Shown here piece after piece: positions 7,963 to 18,185 of a stretch of DNA of 52,820 nt. The position numbers and the translations under genes were made by a program. The stretch is from a virus. The DNA lies in IMG/VR virus record IMGVR_UViG_3300025101_000034, positions 1-52,820 of that record; one strand, written 5' to 3'. The notes below the pieces were generated by a model, which searched no databases, was not told where the DNA came from, and saw only the letters and a program-made list of their open reading frames with translations. Position 1 is the first letter of the stretch. Every line of letters starts with the position of its first letter.

Positions 7963-8937
7963 ATGGCTCAATATTTTGAACCCTCAACAGATACTAATGC
8001 TAACTTTGCTAACTCCGTAAGTGGACAAGAAAATAGTTTCTTCTTACCTTCCGTTTACTCTAGAAAGGTTTTAAACTTTTTCAGAAAAGCGAGTGTGGTA
8101 GAAGCTATTACAAACACCGATTATGCTGGTGAAATTTCTGCTTTCGGAGACTCAGTAAAGATTATCAAAGAACCTGTAATCTCAGTATCAGACTATACTA
8201 GAGGTTCAGACACAACTGCTACTAAGTTGACAGACCAAGAACTAAACCTAGTTGTTGATAGTGCTAAAGCTTTCAAATTCATCGTAGATGATATTGAAAC
8301 TAACATGTCACATGTAAACTTCAAGGAAATTGCATCTTCAAGTGCAGCTTATGCTCTTAAAGATTCATACGATGCTGCTGTTTTAGCATCAATGTTCGCA
8401 GGTGTTTCAGCTTCAAGCCCAGACCATATCATTGGTTCTGATAGTGCTACAGCAGATGCAACATTGTCACATGCAACCAATTCAGTCGACCTATTAGGTT
8501 CTGACGGAACTGGTGTTGATGCATTAGACTTAATGGCTAGAATGGCTAGAAAATTAGACGACCAAAATGTACCTGAAGAAGGTAGATGGTTTGTCGCAAG
8601 CCCAGACTTCTATGAAGAGCTAGGCAAATCTGGTTCTAAGCTATTGTCAGTTGACTTTAATGCAGGTCAAGGTTCTATTAGAAACGGATTAGTTTCAAGT
8701 GGAAAACTTAGAGGATTTGATATGTACAAATCTAACAATATCGCTGCTACATCAAATGCAAGTGGTAAAGTTATGGCTGGACACATGTCATCTACAGCTA
8801 CTGCTAATACAATTCTTTCAACAGAAGTTATCAGAGACCCTAGTTCTTTTGGTGACATCGTGAGAGGCCTTCATGTCTACGGAGCAAAAGTTCTTAGACC
8901 AGAAGCATTAGTAAGTGCATTCTACGTTATTGACTAA
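7963..8937 (+). CDS. major capsid protein
   Basis: The 324-residue product follows the scaffold gene, has a strong ribosome binding site (AAAGGAGAAAG), and ends 10 bases before an intrinsic terminator. These features fit the most highly expressed structural protein. The N-terminal part (SFFLPSVYSRKVLNFFRKAS) and the domain with DQELNLVVDSAKAFKFIVDD match T7-like HK97-fold capsid proteins of marine phages. The fold is inferred from family style, not from one diagnostic motif. Confidence 0.88.
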   Translation: MAQYFEPSTDTNANFANSVSGQENSFFLPSVYSRKVLNFFRKASVVEAITNTDYAGEISAFGDSVKIIKEPVISVSDYTRGSDTTATKLTDQELNLVVDSAKAFKFIVDDIETNMSHVNFKEIASSSAAYALKDSYDAAVLASMFAGVSASSPDHIIGSDSATADATLSHATNSVDLLGSDGTGVDALDLMARMARKLDDQNVPEEGRWFVASPDFYEELGKSGSKLLSVDFNAGQGSIRNGLVSSGKLRGFDMYKSNNIAATSNASGKVMAGHMSSTATANTILSTEVIRDPSSFGDIVRGLHVYGAKVLRPEALVSAFYVID

Positions 8938-8946
8938 TAACTACTC

Positions 8947-8976
8947 GGAGGGGTCTTAACTGACTCCTCCATTTTT
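8947..8976 (+). terminator. intrinsic terminator after the major capsid gene
   Basis: A hairpin with 9-base arms (GGAGGGGTC at 8947-8955; GACTCCTCC at 8962-8970; one mismatch) is followed by an ATTTTT tract. It likely causes partial termination, leaving more capsid than tail transcripts. Confidence 0.75.
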
Positions 8977-8993
8977 AATTTAGGAGAGAAATC

Positions 8994-9215
8994 ATGCCAA
9001 TGGGTAAAGGAACATACGGTAGTCAAAAAGGACGACCAAAAAAAGACAAACGAGAACAAATGTATGTAGGCAGTATGCCTGGTAAAAGAAAGAAAATGAT
9101 GGGTGGAAGTATGATGCATTCTGATAAAAGAATGATGAAAGGTACTGGTGGACGTATTCAATATATGGACGGTGGGCCAGTTACAGATAACATCCCTATG
9201 GCTACACCTAACTAA
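8994..9215 (+). CDS. small basic glycine/methionine-rich protein
   Basis: A 73-residue basic protein rich in Gly, Lys and Met (for example KRKKMMGGSMM) with an ending GGRIQYMDGGPV. A strong ribosome binding site (AGGAGAG) precedes it. Similar short proteins occur after capsid genes in marine phages, but the role is unknown. Confidence 0.7.
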   Translation: MPMGKGTYGSQKGRPKKDKREQMYVGSMPGKRKKMMGGSMMHSDKRMMKGTGGRIQYMDGGPVTDNIPMATPN

Positions 9216-9217
9216 TC

Positions 9218-9394
9218 ATGGCTAAGGGTGTAAAACATTACAAACGAGATGGTACTGAGCATAAAGGAAGTATGCACAAAATGCCTAATGGTCAGCTACA
9301 CACAAACAAGTCTCACACTAAAACAAGTGTAAGGCTTTTTCATTTTAAAGACTTAAGTAAAAAAGCAAAACTAAAAGCTAGAGGCAAGAAGTAA
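9218..9394 (+). CDS. small basic hypothetical protein
   Basis: A 58-residue lysine/histidine-rich product (MAKGVKHYKRDGTEHKGSMH at the start). It begins two bases after the previous stop codon and its TAA overlaps the next ATG by one base, so it is translationally coupled. Function unknown. Confidence 0.65.
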   Translation: MAKGVKHYKRDGTEHKGSMHKMPNGQLHTNKSHTKTSVRLFHFKDLSKKAKLKARGKK

Positions 9395-10161
9395 TGGCAA
9401 CAACCTATTTAGAATTAACAAACCAAGCATTAAGAGAACTTAATGAAATACCATTAACATCTGTTAACTTTGGAGATGCTGTAGGTTTACAGCAGTTTGT
9501 AAAAGATTCTATTAATAGGTCAATTTTTGATATTGCAAATGAAGAACCTCAGCTACCTTTCTTTAGTGCTGGAGTAAGTGGAGGCACAGACCCTTTCTAT
9601 GGGAATGTAACTGTAGCTACTGTAGCAGGACAAAGATGGTACACATTAAAAGCTGGAAGTTCAGATATAACAACAGACTTTGCTTCAATAGATTGGGATG
9701 ACTTTTTTATTACAACAGTAGGTGTATCTGGAGAAACTGCTCCATTTGTATCTAAAGGATTAAATTATATTACTTTAGATGAATGGACTAGATATTACAG
9801 AGACCAAGAAAATTTAGATGATGCTGATAGCCAGAATCATGGTGAACCTCTTAGAGTATACAGAAGTCCAGATAATAGAAAGTTTGGATTAAGTCCTATA
9901 CCTGACAAGGTTTACAATATTCATTTTTATGCTTTTGAAAAGCCAGTAGCTTTATCAGCTCATGGAGATACGATAGCTTTTCCAGACCAGTATGCAACTG
10001 TAATTACTGCTAGAACTAGATACTATGTCTGGCAATTTAAAGATAGTCCTCAACAAGCAGCTTTTGCTTTGGAAGATTATAAGAAAGGTTTAAAACAAAT
10101 GAAATCAAATCTTATGAATCCTCAGCCTAAGTATATTACTGACGATAGGACTTACTTTTAA
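9394..10161 (+). CDS. tail tube protein A (T7 gp11-like adaptor)
   Basis: A 255-residue protein whose start (TYLELTNQALRELNEIPLTS) is the classic opening of the gp11-type tail tubular protein A family, which forms the ring below the portal. The length and position (after capsid, before the nozzle) agree. It is coupled to the next gene by a 1-base overlap. Confidence 0.85.
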   Translation: MATTYLELTNQALRELNEIPLTSVNFGDAVGLQQFVKDSINRSIFDIANEEPQLPFFSAGVSGGTDPFYGNVTVATVAGQRWYTLKAGSSDITTDFASIDWDDFFITTVGVSGETAPFVSKGLNYITLDEWTRYYRDQENLDDADSQNHGEPLRVYRSPDNRKFGLSPIPDKVYNIHFYAFEKPVALSAHGDTIAFPDQYATVITARTRYYVWQFKDSPQQAAFALEDYKKGLKQMKSNLMNPQPKYITDDRTYF

Positions 10162-11786
10162 TGGCAAACTCACAACCGTTTACAGTAGCTTGCGAAGGTG
10201 GATTAATAAAATCTACAAACTCGTTAGCTTTATTAAGAACTCCAGGATTTGCTACAAAGCTTAGAAACTTTGAAGTAGGTACTGAAGGTGGTTATAGACG
10301 AGTTAGTGGCTTTACTAGATTTGGTGGAGATGATGCTGTTAATCCTAGTGGTACAAATAAAGTATTAGGATTACAAGTTTATGCAGATGGAGTCATAGCT
10401 TGTGCAGGAGATGGTATATTTTTTAGTCAAGACGGAACTAGCTGGCTACAAATAAACAGAACAGGAGTTTCATCTAGTGGAGATAATTACTCTACATTTA
10501 CAGGTCGAAACTTATTAGCTAGAACTAATCAAGGACAATGTACATTTGATATCTTTGAAGGTGCTAGTGACTTTGGTGATGTCTTAATAGTAGACGGAGC
10601 TAATAAACCATTCAGATTTAGAATGGAAGGAACAGGAGTTCTAACAAGTAGAACTTTTATAACAGAGGAGATTACAGTAAGTGGAACTGTAGCTCCTAAA
10701 GTAGGAACAATCCACGACAAACACTTTGTTGTTGCTGGTGATGCTGCTCAAAAGAATACTATATTTTTTAGTGGGGTCAACGAGATAAACAACTTTAGTG
10801 CAGCTACGGCAGGTAATATATCTTTAGAAGATGCTGTAGTTGGAATTAAAAGTTTCCGTAATGAATTATTTATATTTTGTAGAGAGAGTATTCACAAGTT
10901 AGTAAATATAAATGATTCAAGTACGATAGCTATAGTACCTGTCACAGACAACGTTGGTTGTTTAGATGGCCAAAGCATACAAGAGATTGCTGGTGACTTA
11001 ATATTCTTAGCACCAGATGGTTTCAGAACAGTTGCTGGTACATCAAGAATTGGTGATATTGAGTTAAGTAGTATTAGTAAACAGATACAGCCTTTAGTTC
11101 AAAAGATAGCAAAAGGAATAAATAACTTTACTATCAGTAGTGTAGTTATAGGAGACAGGTCACAATATAGATTATTTTACGTAGATGCAAGTGCAGACAC
11201 TACATCTAGTTCTAAAGGAATTATAGGAACACTACGACCAGGTTCTACTGCTAATCCACAAGCAGGATTTCAATGGTCAGAAACATTAGGTATTCAATGT
11301 CCAGCTATAACAGCAGGATTTGATAGTCTAGGATTAGAGAAATATTTTCATGGAGATTTACAAGGTAAAGTTTATCTACATGATGAAGGTAATAGTTTTG
11401 ATGGAGCAAATGTAATTGCTGAATACGAAACTCCAAATATTGATTATGGAGATTTAGGAACATTAAAGACTTTACATTTTATAAAAATATCATTTGGCCC
11501 AGAAGGTGAGGTAACTCCAGTATTAAGAGTTAGATATAATTACGATGACCCTAACCACCCTCAGCCATCAGATTTTATATTAGACAGAATACCTCCCCCA
11601 TCACTATTTGGGGATGCTAAGTTTGGCATTGGAGCAGTTTTTGGTGCTTCAGAAAAACCGTTAGTAAGACAACAACTACAAGGGAGTGGACATAGTAATA
11701 TGTTCAGAATTAGAAGTGACGATACAAAGTCTCCATATACAGTAAATGGTTTCTTTGTAGATTATGTACCTTCAGGCAGGAGATAA
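10161..11786 (+). CDS. probable tail nozzle / tail tube B protein
   Basis: A 541-residue protein with a beta-rich pattern and the start FTVACEGGLIKSTNSLALLR, then GYRRVSGFTRFGG, as found in marine podoviruses directly after tail tube A. It is likely the nozzle of the short tail (the position of T7 gp12), although it is shorter than gp12. No enzyme motif was seen. The fibre gene starts three bases after its stop codon. Confidence 0.72.
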   Translation: MANSQPFTVACEGGLIKSTNSLALLRTPGFATKLRNFEVGTEGGYRRVSGFTRFGGDDAVNPSGTNKVLGLQVYADGVIACAGDGIFFSQDGTSWLQINRTGVSSSGDNYSTFTGRNLLARTNQGQCTFDIFEGASDFGDVLIVDGANKPFRFRMEGTGVLTSRTFITEEITVSGTVAPKVGTIHDKHFVVAGDAAQKNTIFFSGVNEINNFSAATAGNISLEDAVVGIKSFRNELFIFCRESIHKLVNINDSSTIAIVPVTDNVGCLDGQSIQEIAGDLIFLAPDGFRTVAGTSRIGDIELSSISKQIQPLVQKIAKGINNFTISSVVIGDRSQYRLFYVDASADTTSSSKGIIGTLRPGSTANPQAGFQWSETLGIQCPAITAGFDSLGLEKYFHGDLQGKVYLHDEGNSFDGANVIAEYETPNIDYGDLGTLKTLHFIKISFGPEGEVTPVLRVRYNYDDPNHPQPSDFILDRIPPPSLFGDAKFGIGAVFGASEKPLVRQQLQGSGHSNMFRIRSDDTKSPYTVNGFFVDYVPSGRR

Positions 11787-11789
11787 AAA

Positions 11790-14700
11790 ATGGCAGGATA
11801 TATAAGACAAAGCACGTTTTCAGATGGCGATACCATTACAGCAGCAATATTTAATAATGAATATAATGGATTGGCAAATGCTTTTAACAATCAAACAGGA
11901 CACAAGCACGATGGCTCGGCAGCAGAAGGGCCAGTTATTGGTGTTATCGGAGATGCAGGAGTAGTTACTCCTCTCAATAAAGTATTAATAGATACTACAA
12001 ATGACCACATTGAATTTTATATAGATGATTCAAGTAGTTCAGTACAGCAAGTTTACATAGGTAATGGAGTTATTGCACCTGTCACAGATAGCGACATTGA
12101 CTTAGGTACTAATGCTTTACGTTTTAAAGATGCTTACATAGATACAATAACTACAACAAGTAATGTTTCTGTAGGAGGAAACCTGACTGTCACAGGTACT
12201 ACTACATTAAACGGAGGAACATTAACATTAGGAGATGCAGCATCAGACAATGTTGTTTTTGGTGCAGACGTAGACTCCAGTATTATTCCAGACGATGACG
12301 ATACGTATGACTTAGGTTCAACAACCCAAGAGTGGAGAAATTTATTCATTGATGGTACTGCTAATATTGATAGCTTAGTATTAGGTAGTGGTGAAACTGT
12401 TACAAGTATTCTTGATGAAGATGGATTAACTTCTGATAGTGCTAGTGCTTTAGCAACTCAACAATCTATCAAAGCTTATGTTGATGCTCAGGTAACAGCA
12501 CAAGACTTAGACTTCCAAGGTGATTCAGGTGGAGCATTATCTATTGACTTAGATAGTGAAACTCTTGATATAGCTGGTGGTACAGGTATAGATACATCAG
12601 GTGCTGGTAATACATTAACAGTTGCTATTGATTCTACTGTAGCAACTTTAACAGGCTCACAAACTTTAACAAACAAAACAATAGATGTAGATAACAATAC
12701 GTTATCTAATATAGAAGTAGATAATCTTAAGTCTGGAGTTTTAGACACAGATATATCTTCAGTTGCAGGTACAGATACAACACTTGCTTCAGCTAAAGCT
12801 ATTAAGACTTATGTTGATGCTCAAGTAACAGCTCAAGATTTAGATGCTACTACTGATAGTGGTACAGTTGCAATAGACCTGGATAGTGAAACATTAACTA
12901 TTGCAGGTGGAGAAGGTATAGATACTTCAGGTTCTGGCAATACAATTACAATCACAGGTGAACTAGCTACAGAAACAAATGCTGGTGTTGCTACTTTTGA
13001 TGGTACTGACTTTACAGTATCTTCAGGAGATGTAACTTTAAATGCAGAAAGAATACAAGATATTACTGGTGCAATGGTATCAGGAAATACTGAAACAGGT
13101 ATTACACTTACTTATCAAGACTCAGACGGAACATTAGATGCAGTAGTTAACCTAACACCATTTGATACTGGAGACTTAGCAGAAGGTAGTAACTTATACT
13201 ATACATCAGCTAGAGCTAATTCAGATTTTGATACTAGATTAGCTACTAAAGACACAGCTAATCTATCAGAAGGTAGTAACTTATATTTTACAAATGCTAG
13301 AGCCGATGCTAGAGCTGACGTAAGAATAGCAGCTTCTACAACAGATGACCTATCAGAAGGTTCAAGTAATTTATATCACACAACAGAAAGAGTACAAGAC
13401 ATCGTAGGTGCTATGGTTTCTTCTAATACTGAAAGTGGTATTAGTGTAACTTATGAAGATAGTGATGGTACTTTAGATTTTAATGCAGATGATTTTACAA
13501 TTACATTAGGTGGAGATTTATCTGGTAATGTAACTATTTCAGATTTAGCTAATGGTACATTAAATGCAACAATAGTAGCTAATGCAGTTGCTCTAAGTAC
13601 AGATACAACAGGAGACTATGTTGATAGTCTTGTAGCAGGAACTGGTGTTACTTTAAGTAATAACTCAGGCGAAGGTGCTACACCTACAGTTGCTATTGGA
13701 CAAGCAGTAGAAACAAATTCAGATGTAAACTTTGCTACAGTTACAACTACAGGTAATGCTACCATAGGAGGAAACCTAACTGTAAATGGAAGTACCACAA
13801 CACTTAATACTGCAACCTTAAATGTAGAAGACCAGAACATAACACTTAACAAAGGTTCAGGAGATACATCAGGTTCAGCAGACGGTGCAGGTATTACAAT
13901 TCAAGATGCTGTAAATGCTTCTACAGATGCAACTATAGCCTGGAGTGCAGCTAATGATAACTTTGTGTTCTCACATGAAGTAGTTGCTCCAAGTTTAGAT
14001 ATATCAGGTAATGTAGATATTGATGGTACATTAGAAACAGATGCTTTAACTATTAATGGTACAGCTTCAGTTCCTTTTGAATCTGCTGACCATAGTAAGT
14101 TAGACGGCATAGAAGCTAATGCAACAGCCGACCAAACAGCTAGTGAAATCAGAACATTAGTAGAGTCAGCAACTAACTCCAATGTATTTACAGATGCTGA
14201 CCATAGCAAACTAAATGCAATAGAAGCCTCAGCTACAGCAGACCAAACAGCTAGTGAAATAAGAGCATTGGTAGAAAGTGCCTCTGACTCAAATGTATTC
14301 ACAGATGCAGACCACACTAAATTAAATGCAATAGAAGCAAGTGCTGATGTAACAGATACTGCTAATGTAACAAGTGCAGGTGCATTAATGGATAGCGAAC
14401 TTACAAGTATCGCAGACGTTAAAGCATTAGACCAATCAGTAGTAAGTGGGGCAACTCCTACATTTACAACTACTAACTTTACTGATGCTACAAACAAAAG
14501 ATTAATGACTGATGCTCAAGAAACAAAACTTGACTCAGTTGAAAGTGGTGCTACAGCAGACCAAACAGCATCCGAGATTAGAACATTAGTTGAAGCAGCA
14601 ACAGATTCAAATGTGTTTACGGATGCAGACCATAGTAAATTAAATGCTATTGAAGCAAATGCTACAGGAGACCAAACTGCTAGTGAAATAAAATCTTTAT

Positions 14701-17700
14701 ATGAAGCTAATTCAGATACAAATGCATTTACTGATGCAGATGAAAGTAAGTTAGATGGTATAGAAGCAAATGCTACAGCAGACCAAACAGATGAAGAAAT
14801 ACAAGATATAGTAGGTGGAATGCTTACTGGTAATACTGAAACAGGTATTGCAGTAACATATCAAGATGGTGACGGAACAATAGATTTTGTTGTAGCCTCA
14901 CAAACAGATGAAAACTTTACAACAGCAGACCATGCTAAATTAGATGGTATAGAAGCTGGAGCTACTGGCGACCAGACAGCAGCAGAGATTAGAACATTAG
15001 TAGAAAGTGCTAGTGATTCTAATGTATTCACAGATGCTGACCATGATAAGTTAAATGGTATTGAAGCAAGTGCTGACGTTACAGACTCAGCAAATGTTGG
15101 TAGTGCCTTAACAGGATTTAGTACAGCAACTGATGCAGTAGCAACAGACTTAGTTGCTTTCTATGATGTCTCAGCAAATGCTTGGGAAAAAGGAACTATA
15201 GAAGATGTAGCTTTACAAGGTACAAAAGGACAGAAAGGTGAAGGTGGAGTTCTTGGTTCTAAAGGCCAGAAAGGTGAAGTAGGTGTTACAGGAGATAAAG
15301 GCCAGAAAGGTGAAGTAGGTGTTACAGGAGATAAAGGCCAGAAAGGTGAAGTAGGAGCTACAGGTGCTAAGGGTCAGAAAGGTGAAGTAGGTGCTGCTGG
15401 TTCAAACGGAACGAATGGTGCAAACGGAGCTAAAGGACAAAAAGGTGAAGTAGGAGCTACAGGAGATAAAGGACAAAAAGGTGAAGCTGGTGTTGACGGA
15501 GCTGCTTCAGATGGTACTAAAGGACAGAAAGGACAAAAAGGTGAAGTAGGTGCTACAGGTGCTAAGGGTCAAAAAGGTGAAGTAGGTGCTACAGGTAATA
15601 ATGGTTCAAATGGTTCTAAAGGCCAGAAAGGTGAAGTAGGAGCTACAGGTAATAATGGTTCAAATGGTTCAGATGGTTCTAAGGGTCAAAAGGGTGAAGT
15701 AGGAGCTACAGGTTCTGGTGGAGCTACAGGTTCTAAAGGACAAAAAGGACAAACTGGTGCTGAAGGTTCTGATGGTTCAAACGGTTCTAAGGGACAGAAA
15801 GGTGAAGTAGGAGCTACAGGTAATAACGGTACAAACGGAGATAAAGGCCAGAAAGGTGAAGTAGGTGCTAAGGGACAAAAAGGTGAAGTAGGTAGTACAG
15901 GTAGTACAGGTAGCACAGGTTCTAAAGGGCAAAAGGGTCAAGAAGGAAACTTCGGTGGTCAAACATTTGCTTATGACTTTGATACAGGTACTTCAGATGC
16001 AGACCCAGGTAATGGTGAATTAAGATTAAACAATGGTACTGTATCTAGTGCATCTGTTCTATTTATAGATGACCAAGATGCAGGTGGTACTGATATACAA
16101 AGTTATCTAAGAACTATTGATGATAGTGATTCTACTATTAAAGGTCATGTAAGAATATCAAACAAATTAGATGCAACAGACTTTGCTCTATTTACAATTA
16201 GTGGTTCTATAACAGAAGCTTCAGGTTACTTTAAAGTTCCTGTAGCTCATGTTAGTGGTTCAGCATCTTCATTCTCAAATGGTGAAGATTTAATTGTAAC
16301 TTTTGCAAGAACTGGAGACCAAGGTGATAAAGGTCAAAAAGGTGCAACAGGTTCTGGAGGAGCTACAGGTTCTAAAGGACAGAAAGGTGAAGTAGGAGCT
16401 ACAGGTTCTGCTGGTTCTAACGGTTCAAATGGGTCTAAGGGTCAGAAAGGTGAAGTAGGTAATACAGGAGCTACAGGAGATAAAGGTCAAAAAGGACAAA
16501 CTGGTGCTACAGGTTCTGACGGTAGTAACGGTAGTAACGGTAGTAAAGGACAAAAAGGTGAAGTAGGTGCTACAGGTTCTGCTGGTTCTAATGGGTCAAA
16601 CGGTTCTAAGGGACAAAAAGGTGAAGTAGGTAACACAGGTGCTACAGGAGATAAAGGCCAGAAAGGTCAAGCAGGCTCTAACGGTAGTAACGGTTCAAAT
16701 GGTTCGAAAGGACAAAAAGGTGAAGTAGGTGGTACAGGTTCTACAGGTCAGAAGGGACAAAAAGGTGAAGTAGGTAGCACAGGTGGAACAGGGTCTAAAG
16801 GACAAAAAGGTGAAGTAGGTGCTGCTGGTTCAAACGGTAGTAATGGTTCAAATGGTTCTAAGGGTCAAAAAGGTGAAGTAGGTGCTGCTGGTTCAAACGG
16901 TAGTAATGGTTCAAATGGTTCTAAGGGTCAGAAGGGACAAGCTGGTAACAATGGCTCGAATGGTTCGAATGGTTCGAAAGGACAGAAAGGTGAAGCTGGT
17001 AATAACGGCTCAAATGGTTCGAATGGTTCTGACGGTTCTAAAGGTCAGAAAGGTCAAGCAGGCTCTAACGGTAACAACGGTAGTAACGGTTCTAAGGGAC
17101 AGAAAGGTGAACCAGGTACTAATGGTAGTAATGGTTCTAACGGTTCTAATGGTTCTAAAGGCCAGAAGGGTGAAGTCGGTGGAACAGGTGGAACAGGTCA
17201 GAAGGGACAAAAAGGTGAAGTCGGTGGAACAGGTGCAACAGGCCAGAAGGGAGAGAAAGGACAAAAAGGCCAGGCAGGTAATAATGGTTCTAATGGTTCA
17301 AACGGTTCAAACGGTTCTAAGGGTCAGAAAGGTGAAGCAGGTACTAACGGCTCTAATGGTTCAAATGGTTCTAAGGGTCAAAAGGGTCAAGCAGGTAATA
17401 ACGGCTCTAATGGTTCAAATGGTTCAGATGGTTCTAAGGGTCAAAAGGGTCAAGCAGGTAATAACGGCTCAAATGGTTCTAATGGTACAGATGGTTCTAA
17501 GGGTCAAAAAGGTCAAGCAGGTACGAATGGTTCTAACGGTTCTAACGGTACTAATGGACAGGATGGTTCTAAGGGTCAAAAAGGTCAAGCTGGTAACAAC
17601 GGTTCTAACGGCTCAAATGGGTCAAATGGTACTGATGGTGAAGACGGTGCTAAAGGACAAAAAGGACAAAAAGGCCAGGCAGGTACTAACGGTACTAACG

Positions 17701-18185
17701 GTTCTAATGGTGCTGATGGTGGATTTACTACCAACTCAAATGCTCAAGTTAATAGCTTAGGTATTGGAACAGCAGGCTCAGGTACAGCAGGTGAAATTAG
17801 AGCAACTAATAACATCACAGCTTTCTACTCTGATGCAAGACTAAAAGACTTTGAAGGTACTATACCTAATGCTCTAGAAAAAGTATTAGCTCTAAGTGGT
17901 TATTACTTTAGAGAGAATGAAAAAGCTAAAGAACTTGGCTATGAAAATGAAAGAAGACAAGTTGGTATATCAGCTCAAGAAGTACAAGCTGTATTACCAG
18001 AGGTAGTAACAGAAGCCCCTATTGATGACAAGTATCTAACAGTATGGTATGACAAGTTAGTTCCTCTTCTTATAGAAGCAATCAAAGAACTAGCAGTAGA
18101 TTCACATGCTCCAAAAGGATTAGGAGATATGGAAGGTTATGAAGAATTACTAGCAAGAATAGAGGAGTTAGAAAACAATGGCTAA
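11790..18185 (+). CDS. giant collagen-like tail fibre with self-cleaving chaperone end
   Basis: A 2131-residue trimeric fibre. Residues 1-800 are beta-rich with repeats of the type SEGSNLYYTSARA. Residues 770-1110 carry about eight copies of a 35-40-residue unit (KLDGIEANATADQTASEIRT-like). Collagen Gly-X-Y blocks cover about 1144-1386 and 1507-1978, broken by a globular insert (about 1387-1506). A C-terminal S74-type intramolecular chaperone (about 2013-2105, SDARLKDFEG then QVGISAQEVQAVLPEVV) would cut itself off after trimer folding. The collagen blocks have almost no proline, and their lysines sit in the Y position (GQKGEVG, GSKGQKGE), the target context of lysyl hydroxylases. The enzyme at 19133 is the obvious partner. 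Confidence 0.93.
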   Translation: MAGYIRQSTFSDGDTITAAIFNNEYNGLANAFNNQTGHKHDGSAAEGPVIGVIGDAGVVTPLNKVLIDTTNDHIEFYIDDSSSSVQQVYIGNGVIAPVTDSDIDLGTNALRFKDAYIDTITTTSNVSVGGNLTVTGTTTLNGGTLTLGDAASDNVVFGADVDSSIIPDDDDTYDLGSTTQEWRNLFIDGTANIDSLVLGSGETVTSILDEDGLTSDSASALATQQSIKAYVDAQVTAQDLDFQGDSGGALSIDLDSETLDIAGGTGIDTSGAGNTLTVAIDSTVATLTGSQTLTNKTIDVDNNTLSNIEVDNLKSGVLDTDISSVAGTDTTLASAKAIKTYVDAQVTAQDLDATTDSGTVAIDLDSETLTIAGGEGIDTSGSGNTITITGELATETNAGVATFDGTDFTVSSGDVTLNAERIQDITGAMVSGNTETGITLTYQDSDGTLDAVVNLTPFDTGDLAEGSNLYYTSARANSDFDTRLATKDTANLSEGSNLYFTNARADARADVRIAASTTDDLSEGSSNLYHTTERVQDIVGAMVSSNTESGISVTYEDSDGTLDFNADDFTITLGGDLSGNVTISDLANGTLNATIVANAVALSTDTTGDYVDSLVAGTGVTLSNNSGEGATPTVAIGQAVETNSDVNFATVTTTGNATIGGNLTVNGSTTTLNTATLNVEDQNITLNKGSGDTSGSADGAGITIQDAVNASTDATIAWSAANDNFVFSHEVVAPSLDISGNVDIDGTLETDALTINGTASVPFESADHSKLDGIEANATADQTASEIRTLVESATNSNVFTDADHSKLNAIEASATADQTASEIRALVESASDSNVFTDADHTKLNAIEASADVTDTANVTSAGALMDSELTSIADVKALDQSVVSGATPTFTTTNFTDATNKRLMTDAQETKLDSVESGATADQTASEIRTLVEAATDSNVFTDADHSKLNAIEANATGDQTASEIKSLYEANSDTNAFTDADESKLDGIEANATADQTDEEIQDIVGGMLTGNTETGIAVTYQDGDGTIDFVVASQTDENFTTADHAKLDGIEAGATGDQTAAEIRTLVESASDSNVFTDADHDKLNGIEASADVTDSANVGSALTGFSTATDAVATDLVAFYDVSANAWEKGTIEDVALQGTKGQKGEGGVLGSKGQKGEVGVTGDKGQKGEVGVTGDKGQKGEVGATGAKGQKGEVGAAGSNGTNGANGAKGQKGEVGATGDKGQKGEAGVDGAASDGTKGQKGQKGEVGATGAKGQKGEVGATGNNGSNGSKGQKGEVGATGNNGSNGSDGSKGQKGEVGATGSGGATGSKGQKGQTGAEGSDGSNGSKGQKGEVGATGNNGTNGDKGQKGEVGAKGQKGEVGSTGSTGSTGSKGQKGQEGNFGGQTFAYDFDTGTSDADPGNGELRLNNGTVSSASVLFIDDQDAGGTDIQSYLRTIDDSDSTIKGHVRISNKLDATDFALFTISGSITEASGYFKVPVAHVSGSASSFSNGEDLIVTFARTGDQGDKGQKGATGSGGATGSKGQKGEVGATGSAGSNGSNGSKGQKGEVGNTGATGDKGQKGQTGATGSDGSNGSNGSKGQKGEVGATGSAGSNGSNGSKGQKGEVGNTGATGDKGQKGQAGSNGSNGSNGSKGQKGEVGGTGSTGQKGQKGEVGSTGGTGSKGQKGEVGAAGSNGSNGSNGSKGQKGEVGAAGSNGSNGSNGSKGQKGQAGNNGSNGSNGSKGQKGEAGNNGSNGSNGSDGSKGQKGQAGSNGNNGSNGSKGQKGEPGTNGSNGSNGSNGSKGQKGEVGGTGGTGQKGQKGEVGGTGATGQKGEKGQKGQAGNNGSNGSNGSNGSKGQKGEAGTNGSNGSNGSKGQKGQAGNNGSNGSNGSDGSKGQKGQAGNNGSNGSNGTDGSKGQKGQAGTNGSNGSNGTNGQDGSKGQKGQAGNNGSNGSNGSNGTDGEDGAKGQKGQKGQAGTNGTNGSNGADGGFTTNSNAQVNSLGIGTAGSGTAGEIRATNNITAFYSDARLKDFEGTIPNALEKVLALSGYYFRENEKAKELGYENERRQVGISAQEVQAVLPEVVTEAPIDDKYLTVWYDKLVPLLIEAIKELAVDSHAPKGLGDMEGYEELLARIEELENNG
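15219..17722 (+). repeat. tandem-repeat DNA encoding the collagen blocks
   Basis: Nine-base-period repeats encode Gly-X-Y triplets, with units such as GGTCAAAAAGGTGAAGTAGG recurring in near-identical form. Non-repetitive DNA interrupts them at about 15,946-16,315. Such repeats recombine easily, so fibre length probably varies among relatives and assemblers may collapse it. Confidence 0.9.

Noticed and set aside
13901-14497. 198-residue minus-strand open frame inside the fibre gene
   Set aside because: It lies opposite the fibre repeats, has no ribosome binding site, and its repeats are the complement of the fibre repeats.
15219-17722. Short regularly spaced repeats that might suggest a CRISPR array
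   Set aside because: The repeats keep a 9-base coding period and translate as Gly-X-Y triplets without unique spacers.
16882-17760. 292-residue open frame made of Met/Val/Arg/Lys repeats
   Set aside because: It is a frame-shifted reading of the collagen repeat DNA; the low-complexity product has no start signal and only mirrors the repeat.
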